In this document: positions 8,875 through 19,551 of the stretch, in pieces
How positions within the stretch are numbered: the first letter of the stretch is position 1
Layout of the letters: every line of letters starts with the position of its first letter
Source of the DNA: Amylostereum areolatum
Lineage: Eukaryota; Basidiomycota; Agaricomycetes; Russulales; Stereaceae
Direction of reading: 5' to 3'
Assembly: GCA_012932865.1 (NCBI GenBank)
Contig: SAXG01000001.1
Location: 2,593,693-2,657,692, forward strand
Length of the DNA: 64,000 bases
Notes under the pieces: model-generated
Database searches by the model: none
Told to the model about the DNA's origin: nothing
The model's input: only the letters and a program-made list of their open reading frames with translations
Translations under genes and position numbers: made by a program

Positions 8875-9298
8875 ATCTGAGCAGAAACAGTAAACGGTTT
8901 AATGAACACAGAGAAAGAGGCGGAAGACGGAGGCTGTGAGAACGTAGGTTGGCAGTCCACACGAAAAGTTGGAGTAGATGCGGGCGTGATTTGAACGGGA
9001 ACAGGGACAGATGAGAGCAGGAAGGCAGGTTGGCGATCAACACGAAAGGCAGAAGCCACAGGGCGGGGAGCGCGAGGAACCACGGTACGGCGACGTTCGT
9101 TAGCAAGCAATGTAAAGACATATATGGCACCCGTACACGAGACGGAACATGTGTGCGCGCATAAAGCAGCTATCAGAGACGCTTTGGTCGACGTGCGGGG
9201 TGACTGAAGGCCATGAGTCCGGGCAACATCACGAAGGTGAGGGAGGAGCCATGAACCAAATAACTCGAACAATATGGGGAGGGACGCATGGTCCAGAA
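8875..9298 (-). pseudogene. Helitron-type protein, middle fragment with SAP-like motif
   Basis: An open frame between two LTR elements. It encodes a SAP-like helix-turn-helix motif (LPHLRDVARTHGLQSPRTSTKASLIAALCAHTCSVSC) near 9115-9255. SAP-like DNA-binding segments are common at the start of basidiomycete Helitron proteins. A Pro/Ser-rich linker follows. Upstream, removing element B joins this frame to 33133-33205 across the CAGAA duplication (9294-9298). Downstream, removing element A joins it to 1355-1 across CGTCT. Both joins keep the frame. Its own apparent start (TTG at 9272) is not a real start. Confidence 0.7.
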
Positions 9299-9718
9299 TG
9301 TCAGAAACACAGTTTATGAGACCGATGAACCGCCTAAGTCGCGACGATGGGAGGAGCGAGAAGAAAATAGATTCGAGAGTGCCGGGGTCTAGGGTAGTGC
9401 AACGTGCGCTACAGTACCGTATGACGAGATGGACAGTCTAGGGAAAAGGGAAGAGAAACACTGTCCTTATATACAAGTGGGAACGATGGTGCGATGCGAT
9501 GCGATAGTGGTGCGAGCGGGGGGAACAATAGGAAAGGAGTCATGGGGCGGAGGACGAAGGTCCGGAGCAGTGATGTCATAGATAAGGATGCGGAACCCCG
9601 CTCGGAAGTCTGGGCAATGACGTCATTGAAGCATGTGATGCAAGGGAAAGTCATGTGCTGTGACACGTCGCGTGTACGAGGTCTGCAAACGAAGAGAGAA
9701 ATGGAGCGATCCGTGACA
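9299..9718 (-). repeat. 3' LTR of element B
   Basis: 420 bp with TGTCA...TGACA ends, pairing with 32708-33127. Differences from the other LTR are mostly transitions, clustered in 9580-9665. The element B pol frame runs about 68 bases into it. Confidence 0.95.
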
Positions 9719-10153
9719 TTACCCCCCCTTTAAGACGTGCTTTCGCCTGGAGCGCGATGTCATCTGCAAGGGTAGATGCGAGAAAATCGTCAAAGGAGAT
9801 GCCGAGGGAACGCACAGGGCGGGGCGCGTTTGGATGGCGTTTGTGGAAGGCGTCGATCATGTCGGTGACCTTTGAGAGCGAGGAGCGAGGGAGCCAGGTA
9901 TTCTCGGAGTCAGGATAGCCTGCCCACTTGACGAGGTATTGTATGCCTTTCTTGTTGCGGGTCGGCTTCGAGTCGATGATGTCTTCAACGTCATATTCTT
10001 CTTCGTCATCAACGAGGTCAGGCGGCGGTTGTTCATAGTTTGGACCATGTGCCGTTGTCTCCTTGTACGTGGTGAGCAGCGAAGCATGGAAGACTGGGTG
10101 GATTCTCCACGTCTTCGGCAGCTTCAGGCGGTAGTTCACTGGGCTAATGACGT
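9651..10153 (-). pseudogene. pol: Element B integrase C-terminus and chromodomain (severed by element C)
   Basis: Encodes an ISPVNYRLKLPKTWRIHPVFHASLL segment, the usual post-core region of chromovirus integrases. A chromodomain follows (EEEYDVEDIIDSKPTRN..IQYLVKWAGYPDSENTWLP). The frame stops inside the 3' LTR. Its upstream half lies at 27149 and beyond. Removing element C and one copy of ACGT restores a continuous FGPFEIVDVISPVNYR reading. A polypurine run precedes the LTR at about 9719-9731. Confidence 0.9.
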
Positions 10154-12333
10154 TGTCAGATCAAAAGTGGGTTTAAACACTTTCCTAGATATATCGGGTT
10201 TTCCTCTTTCCCAGATGATACCTAGTTGTTCGGGGGTTTAGGGAAATGTGTTAGGGGATATGCTACCAAAGGTTGCCTTTCCTTCCAATTGTTTTTCCAA
10301 ACAATGGGGGGGGGAATGTGTAAGGAGACGGTCACGGTAGACGGGCTCGGTACACGGACGGACGTGGAGATACTGAATCTACCTTTCAGTGATAGACACA
10401 ATATATAGAGAACGGAACTTAGATTATAACTTGACTTGCAGAGACTGAAACTTGAACTTGGATTGAACGGGGGACTAAACTGGGACTGAAACTAACTTGA
10501 GAACTGAGAGAGAACTAGCTGAAAACTGACTTGATCGTGGGAACTGGGGACTACTGAATAACTGGGTGATGGGAACTTCTTGGGTATGGAACTTGGTACG
10601 TTATCTATCTCTGATGCCTGAAGCAGGGCCTTTATATAGTGCTCTAGCTTTGTTTGTGCACTGTTCGTTGTTGGCTATGCAAGGGCAGTGCAGTCCTGCC
10701 TCATGAGCAATCAACGCAGCCGTATCAGTGCCACACAGGCAACGTAGCCTTTTCTGATCTGCGGCTATGCTGACTACTTAAGGCAGTGCAGCGTTGAGAG
10801 AGGGGAGGATGGCAAACATAACCAAGGCGTACGTAGAAGTATGACATAGAGGGGGGGAGAGACAGTAAGCGACACGAGACAGCACAACCAGAGCCGGTAA
10901 TCGTACAACGAGGCAAGCTAATCTAATAAGGACATCAACAAACGGAGTGCAGATAAGAAAGGCCTAGGTGAAGAGTCAGCTCCTACTGGCGAGTGTATAA
11001 CCCAGCCTCCCTGTTCCGTCCTACCTCCGCCACCCGCTCCTGAACCTCGTGCGAGAGCTGGACCATGGCATCGTACTTTGCCTCAGCGATCAGCTAGGAG
11101 AGTGCCGTCTCCACCGTCTCGTACGAGTTGGGATAGATTGCGTGCCGGATACGCTTGAAGTATCTAGCTACTTCGTCTATGGGCGTCCAGGGATCTATCT
11201 TGTATATGCCTGGCAGATATGTTGAGGTAGGTGGACAAGCAGTGTATGGGGGTTGAGCGGCGTACCTGTGGCATTTCCCCAAGGGGGAAACACGAATACC
11301 GAGTACCCCTCGCACCCAGTGGCGTAGTAAAGCATCTGGGGGAGGTGGCGATCGACGAGACGGGCGATTGCTACAGCGACTTGCGAGGGGGGACCGATAA
11401 GACCGTCGCGACGAAGGTTGAAAGTCCAGTACCAGTCGGCGGCGATGGAACTGGAGACTGGGGTGTTGGGCTCGAGGTTGAGCGTCCAGTTGATATTGCA
11501 GATGATGAACACGATTAGTTCTGGTGGCAGGTTAGTGTGTGTTGCGAACAAGACAGACAGTGACGCACCAGCGGAGGTATGATTCCGCACTCGTCCTACA
11601 TAGATCGCGCTCTGTCCGTCGCTCCCAAGGCACTCGCCGGCCGTTGCGTAGTAATGGAAGCCACATCCAGTGACGGCTTCGACGAGCATGGCGGGTCCGA
11701 GCTGCTGTGCCTTTCCCTCCACGATCCATAGACCATTTATCTCGACGGGGCCGGTGGACGGGTTAGGTCCCCATCCCGCGTTAAGGGCCTCATTGGCCTC
11801 CAGCCACTGCTGGTGCGAGGCGTCGTCCTTGACCAGTTTGGCCAGAACCTTGGCCCGTGTGGTCGCCATGTCGTCGCGGGCCTGATAGGAAGGAATGGAT
11901 GGAACCATATAGGGGTGGTTAATCAGCCTGTTCGACAAGACAGGATCGTAAATTACGTCGTCGACGTGGCCTTGGTGGGAGCGTAGGTGGGCGTCCAGGA
12001 TTCGTGCCGAGGTGTACGGGTCGGGAGATGCTGACTGGCGTGTCGAGGGTGGAGCGGTTGAAGAGGGAAGGGGGGCAAACAGGCTGCTGGCAGGGGAGGA
12101 GGAGCTTTGCATGGTGTGAGAGATGGGGGGAACAAAGAGGGAGGTGTCTGCGTGCCGCCTGCCTATACGCTGCGGGATCAGCCTTCTGGATCTGCATTCT
12201 ATTTTGGGCTTCTTGGATGCCGATCTTCGGTGTTTTCTTTGTCCGGCCCTTCCTGTCTCCGGGTGACTCTGCTCTGGCTATTACCTGGTTGTTGTCTGTC
12301 CTGTCCCGCCCATAACCATTTGTGGGCGTGACA
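10154..12333 (-). repeat. 3' LTR of element C (2,180 bp)
   Basis: Reading leftward, the first ~220 bp (12333-12113) precede the embedded gene at 12112-11094. A TATA box (TATATAAAG, 10638-10630) then places the retroviral-type promoter and R start near 10600. U3 is therefore about 1.7 kb and carries the gene. The remaining ~930 bp (11093-10154) hold no supported ORF. Confidence 0.92.
11094..12112 (-). CDS. Spliced gene of unknown function inside the U3 of element C (3' LTR copy)
   Basis: ATG at 12112 and stop TAG at 11094-11096. Two short GT-AG introns fit: 11521-11568 (48 nt) and 11210-11265 (56 nt). Splicing gives exons of 544, 255 and 116 nt, totalling 305 codons with the stop. The N-terminus is Ser/Pro-rich. 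The rest is globular-looking, with INGLWIVEGKAQQLGPAMLVEAV and a Trp/Tyr-rich centre (NINWTL..ADWYWTFNL). Unspliced reading also stays open for 305 codons but ends in a different tail. I recognise no domain. An LTR-borne gene in element orientation recalls accessory genes encoded in U3 by some vertebrate retroviruses, by position only. A host-gene capture is the alternative. Confidence 0.55.
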
Positions 12334-12382
12334 TCCGCGGGGGTCTTTAAATCAACCGTCCTCGGTTGAGCGCTCTTATAGC

Positions 12383-15300
12383 CTAGTCACTTTCCCAGAT
12401 GTCGTCTTCAGCTGCTAGCGGCCTAGTCTTTCCCTTTTTCTGTATCTGTTTTTCTACGGTGTCAGGATTTGGAATGCGAGTAGATAGTTCTCGTAGGACC
12501 CTCCTATTTCTTGTAATGTAAGGGACCAGTCTGGATACAGCAAACTTTGTTGCTGATATTGCACCGTCTAACTCAGCCAATTTATACGCACCACCTTGTG
12601 TTTTTTCAATAACCTCATATGGTCCAAGGAACCTGTCTTTGTCTTTGCGGCTGTGGGAGGTTTCAATGGCATTATTCCTGACGAGCACAAGTTGGCCTGG
12701 TTGGAATTCATCTGTCCGGATGCGGTGCTTGAATCTGTCTTCAAACTGTGCTTTCGATGCAAACCTATGTTCGCGTAGCTTGTATGCGGCTTCATCAATG
12801 TCTGTCTGCCGCTTTTCTAGCTGTCGTATGCGTAGGGATAATAGCTCTGCAGATGACATTTTTGCTGAATAGGCTGGGCCTAGAAAAGTTGCTTCCGTCA
12901 AGTCAAATGGATAAATAGGATGTGTTCCATGCAGGAGATAGTATGGGGAGAAGCCTGTCGACTGTGATATTGTTATGCGGTCTGCATAGAAGGCTGCATG
13001 CACTTTAGCTGGCCAGTCTTGGACTTTTGATCCACATGTCTTGATGATGGATTCTCGGATTGTAAAGTGGCCGCGCTCCACTACTCCATTGGCCTTGGAG
13101 TTATATGGGGCAATCTTGACTTGAGGGACACCAAGACGTTCTACCAGTTCTTGAAACGCTCCGCGTACTTCTGGGCCATTATCTGTAACCACCTGTCGGA
13201 CAACTCCATATCGACAGTAAATTTGTTCCCAGAAGAACTTCTTCAATGATCCTGCATTTGCATTTCGTAGTGCCCGCCCTTCAGACACGCGAGTAAGATC
13301 ATCTCGTGCTGCCACAATGTACTTATACCCATGGGCCTGCGGCATATGCATGACATCAATATAGACCTTATCCCATATTGCAACTGGGGTTGACACCGTG
13401 GGATGCCGCAGAGGCCGTAGTGTTGAGCGGACCTGGCATTCATGGCAGGATCGGATATGCTGTTTAATGTCTGATAGCATGGCTGGCCAGTAGAAGCGCA
13501 GACTGATGGCTTTATGAACTGCCTCCACTCCTCTGTGTCCCATTTCCTCATGCGCCCCTAGCATAATGCTGTACCGGGTGTCTGGTGAAAAGATCACCTT
13601 CCTTGGGATTCCTTCTGCTTCCTTCCGAAACATGTCCTGGTCCCGTAAGAAAAATTTGGTAGCCTTGGCTACAAACCGCTTCTCTTGCTGGGTCGTTTGG
13701 ACTGAGGGAGGATATTCCCAATTCTGTAAAAAATGCTTGATCTGATCCAGGGTAGATTCTATTGCTCCAACAGGCAGTACAAGGCTGGCTTTGATGTTTG
13801 AGTGTTGGTAAACTGGTCGCGCTGACCGGTCTTGCAGCGTAACAAAGCGGTCTAGTGGAGCCTTAGGGATAGAATACAGGGCAATGGCATCTAACCAGTC
13901 ATCGTCATCTGGTTCATGTTCATCTTCTGAGGGCGGTCGTCTTGAAAGACCGTCGGGGCCTGAGAACCGCTTACCTGGTACATGAATTAATTCAAAGTCA
14001 AACATCTTGATTCCTTGTATCCAGCGGTTAATTGCAGCGTTCGGCTGAAGGTCTGGTGCATTGAGCATACCTTTGATATAAAGGGCATCAACTTCTACAT
14101 AGAAATTTTTGATCCCAATTATGTAGAGGCTAAAATGCTTCAACGCTCGGAACAAGCCAAATAGCTCTAGCTTGGGTTGCGAGTATCGCGCTTCAACTGC
14201 ACTCATTGGTAATGATCCGTAACGTGCGGGTCGTCTTCTTCCTTCTTCATCTAGCTGGGACAGAATAAATCCTACTGCGATATAACTGGAGTCAACGGAC
14301 AGAATCACTGGGCGTTCGGACTTATAGTCAATTGGGTGGAGGGCAGGTGCGGCTGAAACCTTAGCTTTGAGGTCGTCGAATGCTTTTTGACGCCGTGTAT
14401 CCCAGATAAATTCTTCGTCCTTGCGTACCAATTCTGTTAGAGGTCGCGCAAGCTTCGAGTAGTTTTCGATCCAAATACGAACTGTACCGCATAGGCCCAG
14501 AAAACCTCGTACCTCTGTGACATTCTTGGGCGCCGGCCAGTTCTGAATTTTTTCGGCTTTATTCTTCTCAGGGGACCGTCCTTTTGGTGTACAGGTTTGT
14601 CCTAAAATTTCGACTTGCTGAGCGCATATCTGTGCTTTATCGGGATTGAACGTTCCTCCTGCAGATTTTATGCGGTGCATTATGCGGTGGACATCCTGTG
14701 CGTGCTCCCATATAAAGCGCCGTATGCCCGGGTTATCTTTTAGCACTTCAGGGTTTCCAGATGAGTCCAGGTATGCTGACAAGGGTCCACGTATTGCTAA
14801 GTCATCAATGAAAATGTTTGCTGTGTGGGGGATTTCATCCTGCAGGATAAACACCATACTGTTTTGAAATTCTGCTGGCGAATTTGTGAAGCCCATAGGC
14901 ATAGATGTGATCCGTAGTTGTCCTAATGGAGTCTGAAAGGCTGTCATGTCCCTGCTATCCTCATGTATTTTGCGTGCGTCAAATCCCCAGAATAGGTCAA
15001 AGACGGTACTGCATTGGCGCCCGGCAAAGGGCTCTACGAAGTCATCTAGGATTGGCGGCATTCCAGAGTCTTTGATTGTTACTCGATTTAGCGGCTGCAG
15101 ATCGTGAACAATTCTGAGTTTACCATTTTTCTTGACTACACAAAACCAGCGTGAACGATAGCTTGATTGGCTGGGTTCATATACCCCACACCGGATTTTT
15201 TCTTTCAACAGATCAATAACTTTGTCTTTGATGCCAGGTGGGATTGGGATGTTCTTGTATTCCCATGGCTCGTGGGGGACGGTCGGAATTTTGTATGGTG

Positions 15301-15862
15301 TAAAATAGTCGTCGCGTAGCGTACCCCGTTGTTCATCGGTGTATGCCATTGCTTCCTCATTTAATACCATAATGTGTTGAAACAGCTTGAGTTCTTCTGG
15401 CCAGAGGAATCCGGCGGCATCTAATTTTAGTCTTGCTAAGCTCTCCATTGTTGTGCGCTCGGTGGGCACAAATTTTGGCGGGTTGACTGGCAGCGGGGCT
15501 AAAGATGCCAATGGATCTTCAGGGAATCTTCGTTCCACACGTGCTGACTGTGGGAAAGCAGTTGCCACTGGACGGACCTTTTTATCTACCTTCTTGTATG
15601 CAGTTAACACAAAGCCAGGTGGTTGAACAAGGTACAGTTCTTCCCCATCTATCTTGTTCCAGCTAACTGAGGCTTGATGATGTAATGTGTCATGTGCACG
15701 CAGATCTGGGACTGCCCGGATAATTCCGACCGAGGCTGATCTCAGATTCCGAGTCGTTTGATTGTTGGGTTGTCGCTGGAGTGATTCTTTCCTTCTTGAT
15801 CCCGTTTTGGCTTGTCGATCTGATCGGCACGTGATCGATCCATCAATCATAATCTTTCCCAT
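12383..15862 (-). CDS. pol: Pol of element C: RT, RNase H, integrase (no chromodomain)
   Basis: 1,159 codons from ATG 15862. It starts with a linker including LRAHDTLHHQ and LYLVQPPGFVLTAYK, found in a basidiomycete-specific gypsy lineage. RT follows (SRWFCVVKKNGKLRIVHDLQPLN and catalytic FIDD near 14805), then RNase H with VILSVDSSYIAVGF. The integrase has an HHCC finger (HEEMGHRGVEAVH...CHECQ) and core acidic residues in YIDVMH, VTDNGPE and VVERG. No chromodomain follows. The aspartic protease is not in this ORF; it lies about 6 kb upstream in the gag frame, with an accessory gene between. All catalytic motifs are intact, so the enzyme could be active if expressed. Confidence 0.9.
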   Translation of the reverse strand: MGKIMIDGSITCRSDRQAKTGSRRKESLQRQPNNQTTRNLRSASVGIIRAVPDLRAHDTLHHQASVSWNKIDGEELYLVQPPGFVLTAYKKVDKKVRPVATAFPQSARVERRFPEDPLASLAPLPVNPPKFVPTERTTMESLARLKLDAAGFLWPEELKLFQHIMVLNEEAMAYTDEQRGTLRDDYFTPYKIPTVPHEPWEYKNIPIPPGIKDKVIDLLKEKIRCGVYEPSQSSYRSRWFCVVKKNGKLRIVHDLQPLNRVTIKDSGMPPILDDFVEPFAGRQCSTVFDLFWGFDARKIHEDSRDMTAFQTPLGQLRITSMPMGFTNSPAEFQNSMVFILQDEIPHTANIFIDDLAIRGPLSAYLDSSGNPEVLKDNPGIRRFIWEHAQDVHRIMHRIKSAGGTFNPDKAQICAQQVEILGQTCTPKGRSPEKNKAEKIQNWPAPKNVTEVRGFLGLCGTVRIWIENYSKLARPLTELVRKDEEFIWDTRRQKAFDDLKAKVSAAPALHPIDYKSERPVILSVDSSYIAVGFILSQLDEEGRRRPARYGSLPMSAVEARYSQPKLELFGLFRALKHFSLYIIGIKNFYVEVDALYIKGMLNAPDLQPNAAINRWIQGIKMFDFELIHVPGKRFSGPDGLSRRPPSEDEHEPDDDDWLDAIALYSIPKAPLDRFVTLQDRSARPVYQHSNIKASLVLPVGAIESTLDQIKHFLQNWEYPPSVQTTQQEKRFVAKATKFFLRDQDMFRKEAEGIPRKVIFSPDTRYSIMLGAHEEMGHRGVEAVHKAISLRFYWPAMLSDIKQHIRSCHECQVRSTLRPLRHPTVSTPVAIWDKVYIDVMHMPQAHGYKYIVAARDDLTRVSEGRALRNANAGSLKKFFWEQIYCRYGVVRQVVTDNGPEVRGAFQELVERLGVPQVKIAPYNSKANGVVERGHFTIRESIIKTCGSKVQDWPAKVHAAFYADRITISQSTGFSPYYLLHGTHPIYPFDLTEATFLGPAYSAKMSSAELLSLRIRQLEKRQTDIDEAAYKLREHRFASKAQFEDRFKHRIRTDEFQPGQLVLVRNNAIETSHSRKDKDRFLGPYEVIEKTQGGAYKLAELDGAISATKFAVSRLVPYITRNRRVLRELSTRIPNPDTVEKQIQKKGKTRPLAAEDDIWESD

Positions 15863-16318
15863 CTTAGTGACTCCAGCTACGTCGCGTCGGAATGGGAGGG
15901 ATACGATTGGTGAGGAGTGGAGAGGTAGAGTGCAATAGCGCGGGAGGGGACGGGTGGTGGTACAGATAGCGAAAGGCGGCCGGGTAAGATAATAGATGTG
16001 ACGGAGGCGGGTGGGGGAGGTGGGCCGAGATCGGAACGCGCGTGAGTAAGTCCAAAGTGTGACTGGAAAGCATAGGTAATTAAATAAGCGGGGGGAGCGG
16101 AGACGGAGTGGTGATTGTACATAATAATAGCAGGGAGGGAGTCAGAGCGGGGGTGCATAGACGGCAGAGCGGCAAGAGAGAAGAGTGGGAACAGTGAAAT
16201 ATAAAAGGTACAGGTGAGTCCGCACGGATTATTCAAACAACGCGACGAGCCTGTGATCGAGATTAGCAATGCGACGATCTGACATCTACTGCTACGCACC
16301 ATGGCGCCTGCACGGCCC
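15863..16318 (-). other. Spacer between accessory gene and pol in element C
   Basis: About 455 bp with no supported gene. It would be the 3' flank of the accessory gene and the 5' flank of pol. I see no clear splice-acceptor cluster or TATA box that settles how pol is expressed. Confidence 0.4.
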
Positions 16319-19300
16319 CTACCACGGCCAATCCTGGAGGAAGCGCGTGGCCTGACGGACCCGCTCGTCATGGAGTCCGAGGAGCGGCCGGAGTTCCGGG
16401 TCTTCGAGGGTGCCGGACCGGATGAGGCTTGCGACGAGCTCGTCGCCCTGAAACCGCGAGCCGATGAAGTTGAGGAGGGGACCCACAAGAGCCGGAATCC
16501 CGGCCCTGACGAGCCAGTCCGTGAGCGCGACGAGAAAAAGATGTTCTGTGCTGCGGAGGAAAGCGCACCATCCTGGTTGGGGGCTAACACAAAGCGAGAG
16601 TCCTGCAGCCCGAAAGGTGACTGGCCAGGCTTGGAGGCTGTTGACGAGGCTGCCGATGTAGCCCTCGACCGCCTCATTGGCCGGGAACTGCTGCTGCTTG
16701 TACTCGAGGATCGCCTCGGCGAGAAGGACGCCCGTGATGGCCACCAATCGCGCTGCTTGCCGGCACGCCGAAAATGAGGACTGCGGGGGGGTGGGTGAAC
16801 GACGAAAGGAGTGCTGTGAGGGTGAATCGTACGCAGCGGGGTTGAGAGCATGTTCGCTGCCTGCCGGAGCCGGCACTGCCACGTCTGGGCCTGCGTCGGC
16901 GACACGGAGCCTGTACCGTTTCTGGGGGGGGACGTAGCGGGGGGGGGACGGGGGCGACGGTCTTGACGTGCTGGCGGATGCGGGGTGGTGCCGAGAACTG
17001 ACGGGATTTTCGTAAGTGCGGTGCGAGCCAGACTCGATTGACGGAGCGGCGTACACCTCTGGGGCCTCGTCCCCGACGCCTTCCGCGGCCGCGCGTGTTG
17101 TCGTTGCGAGAGCCGAGGTGCTCCTGACGAAAGGGACGTATGCGCATGTGTGTGTGTGGCTCAGAGATTACGAACGCGCTCGATTGGCATCGAGGGCATA
17201 CCTTGTTGTCGTCGAACTGGCTGGGCTCGGGCTTCTTGATCGTCGGCTGCTGGTACGGCGTCGGGTTGGCTGGGCGCGACGGTGCGTCGACGGAGGGGAC
17301 ATCTTTCGGGCTGCTTACCACACTCTCACATTCCGCGATCGTGATCAAGGACGGCATCGAGCCACCTGATGACGAGCGAGACGGAGAGGTGGGGGCAGCC
17401 AAGTCGATAGGCTTGGGTATCGGCGACGCGAGCTGAGTTGTGTCATCGTCGGGAGCAGCTACGGGCTCAGGCGGTGTCGAGTCGTCCATGCTGTCGGTGT
17501 CTTCGTCCTTGAAGAACAGGGGTAGCGGAGAGGCGGCCGACACGTCGACGGAGGCGGCTGCTTGGTCTTTGGGAGACGGGGGGCCTTGCAGGGTGCCGTT
17601 AACAGCAAACGGGATCTTGATGTTGACGAGGTCCTCCATGTCGAGTGGCGAGAGAGCGCCGCCATCATCCGAGCTGGACGAGTCCGCGTCGTTAGGGGAC
17701 GTGTCGGTGGTGGAGAGGAGGAGGGGAGACTTGGAGGCGGAGTCAGTTTTTGAAGTGTCGGAGGTGTCGGAGGTGTCGGAGTCGACGGAGTCGACCTCCT
17801 TGCACCAGCGGACGTAGGTGCGGAGCCGATAATCTGCCGCATCGAGAATCGAGCGGTGAGGTGTACCGCCGAAAGTCTTCAAAAGGATACTGCAGAGTCG
17901 ACGGAGGTACTGGAGAAGGCGGCTGCGATGGTCGGAGGACTTGACAAGTTGCTGGCCGAGGTTTGTGCCGCTGTGGATGCGCGAGACTAGGACCATAACA
18001 TCCGAGATGGGGGGGTTCTCCTTTAGATCCCCTGCCGCGACGGCCTCTTTGATGACGAGCGGCGGCTCTCCCGCGTACAGCGGGTTCCCCGGAATATTCG
18101 GAGCTAACACCCAAACGGGGTGCGTCTCATCTATCGACCCGAGATACTCGAACTGTCCAGCCGCCACAGCACGGCGCGGGCTCATGGCGGTTGGAGGCGG
18201 CGGGATCGATGGCGGGATGTCGACACGGATGGCGTTCGTGTGCGCCTGCCACATGCTGAGGCTGGCAGCGAGGCGCTGGGAGATGCCTGGGGTCATGACC
18301 TGTGGGCGCGGAGAGCGGGGGTCAATGGAGGAGGGTAGCGGGGGACGTGGCGTCGGGGGGCGTGTGTTTGCGGACTGTCCGAGGGGCTCGCCATCTTCAC
18401 GTTGGTACTGCGTCGAGGGCAGGTGGAGTTGGAGACCAGGGTTACGTTTGGAGCGCAGAATTGGGGTGAAGTTATCGACGCGTCGGAGGCCGTTGAGAGA
18501 AGAGTAGCCGCCACCCGCGATGTCGAGCACGGACTCTTCGCCGTGGGAGGAGCCTTCGGTCGTAATGAGAGCGGCGGTCGCCGACATGATCAGATGGCCA
18601 TCGTCCTCGGAGCTGCCCGTATGGACTTGTGCGCGGATGAACGAGAGAACTTGTTGGTGTGTGTCGGGCCCGATTGGCTGCGGGGGTGTCGAAGTGTGTC
18701 CATAGTCCATCCGGCGCGAGGACAGTGGCCGAGCGAACGGACTCGCCGTAGATGCTTGGGATCCGATTCGCGAGAATGCGGACCGAGTCGGCCCGCACCG
18801 TTTCGCGGATAATGTCGACCTCGTCAATGCTCGGGACGATAGGACGGATGTGCGTGTCTTGGCGGAGGAACGGCGGGATCGCTGGGTCGTGATAACCCGA
18901 GGACAACCCTACAGCGTGCGGGGTAAGTCCAGTGCAATTGACGCAACTGCTGGTTTGCTTACGGTTTTCGTACCAGGCAGCATCCATTTCCGTGAGTGAG
19001 AGCGGAGAGTTCGGCAGCGTGGCGTCGGGCATATCGACGTCCTGGTGGTCTTCGGGTAACGTGCTGAGGTCGGCCATGCGGCGTGCGTCCCCAGCGGATC
19101 CTTCCTCGACGCAGAGCGCGCGGAGGAAAAGGTCGCCTTTGAACGAAGTGGTCTTGACGCGCGTGCCGAGGAGTTCGCAATTGTCGGGGGTGAGAAAAGC
19201 TTGGATGTAGCGGGAACGTCGGACTAGCACCGGGTCCTTGAACGAAAGATCCAGGACGCAGGCAGTCGTGCCGTGGTCTTCGATTGAGCTAAAGGCCAGG

Positions 19301-19551
19301 ACGACAACGCTGTCGCTTTTGATCTCGACGGCGCGATCGTCATAGACGACCCCGGGTGCGCGTCCACGGAGCAGTTGCTCTCGCCAGTCGGCGATAACAC
19401 GGATATTGAAACGACCAAGAGAAGACTGCGAGAGTGAGTCGGGGGAACGTTCGAAGGGGTCGAAATGACTAACCATGGGCGAGACGGGAGTATCAGGGGA
19501 GATCATGGGGGCCTCGGCCAGCGAGGCGGAAGAGAGGGAGCTTTGGGACAT
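16319..19551 (-). CDS. Accessory gene of element C, unknown function, probably spliced
   Basis: ATG at 19551 lies 122 bp below a TATA box (19679-19672) and after a CT-rich leader, like an ordinary fungal promoter. Coding potential passes through three frames: 19551 to about 18715, then about 18715 to 17180, then about 17090 to the stop at 16319. Frame changes near 18710 and 17100 imply introns or frameshifts I could not resolve. Landmarks are a long Ser/Asp-rich acidic centre (17450-17800), a CPRC..C-like cluster near 17175-17200, and a hydrophobic helical C-terminus (LVALTDWLVRAGIPALVGPLLNFIG). No domain recognised. It lies between protease and RT in element orientation, so it travels as cargo or is a lineage-specific extra gene. 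Confidence 0.4.

Noticed and set aside
9272..9272. TTG as the start of a separate small protein at 8751-9272
   Set aside because: The frame continues upstream across the CAGAA site into 33133-33205, and its C-terminal end in the LTR is artificial.
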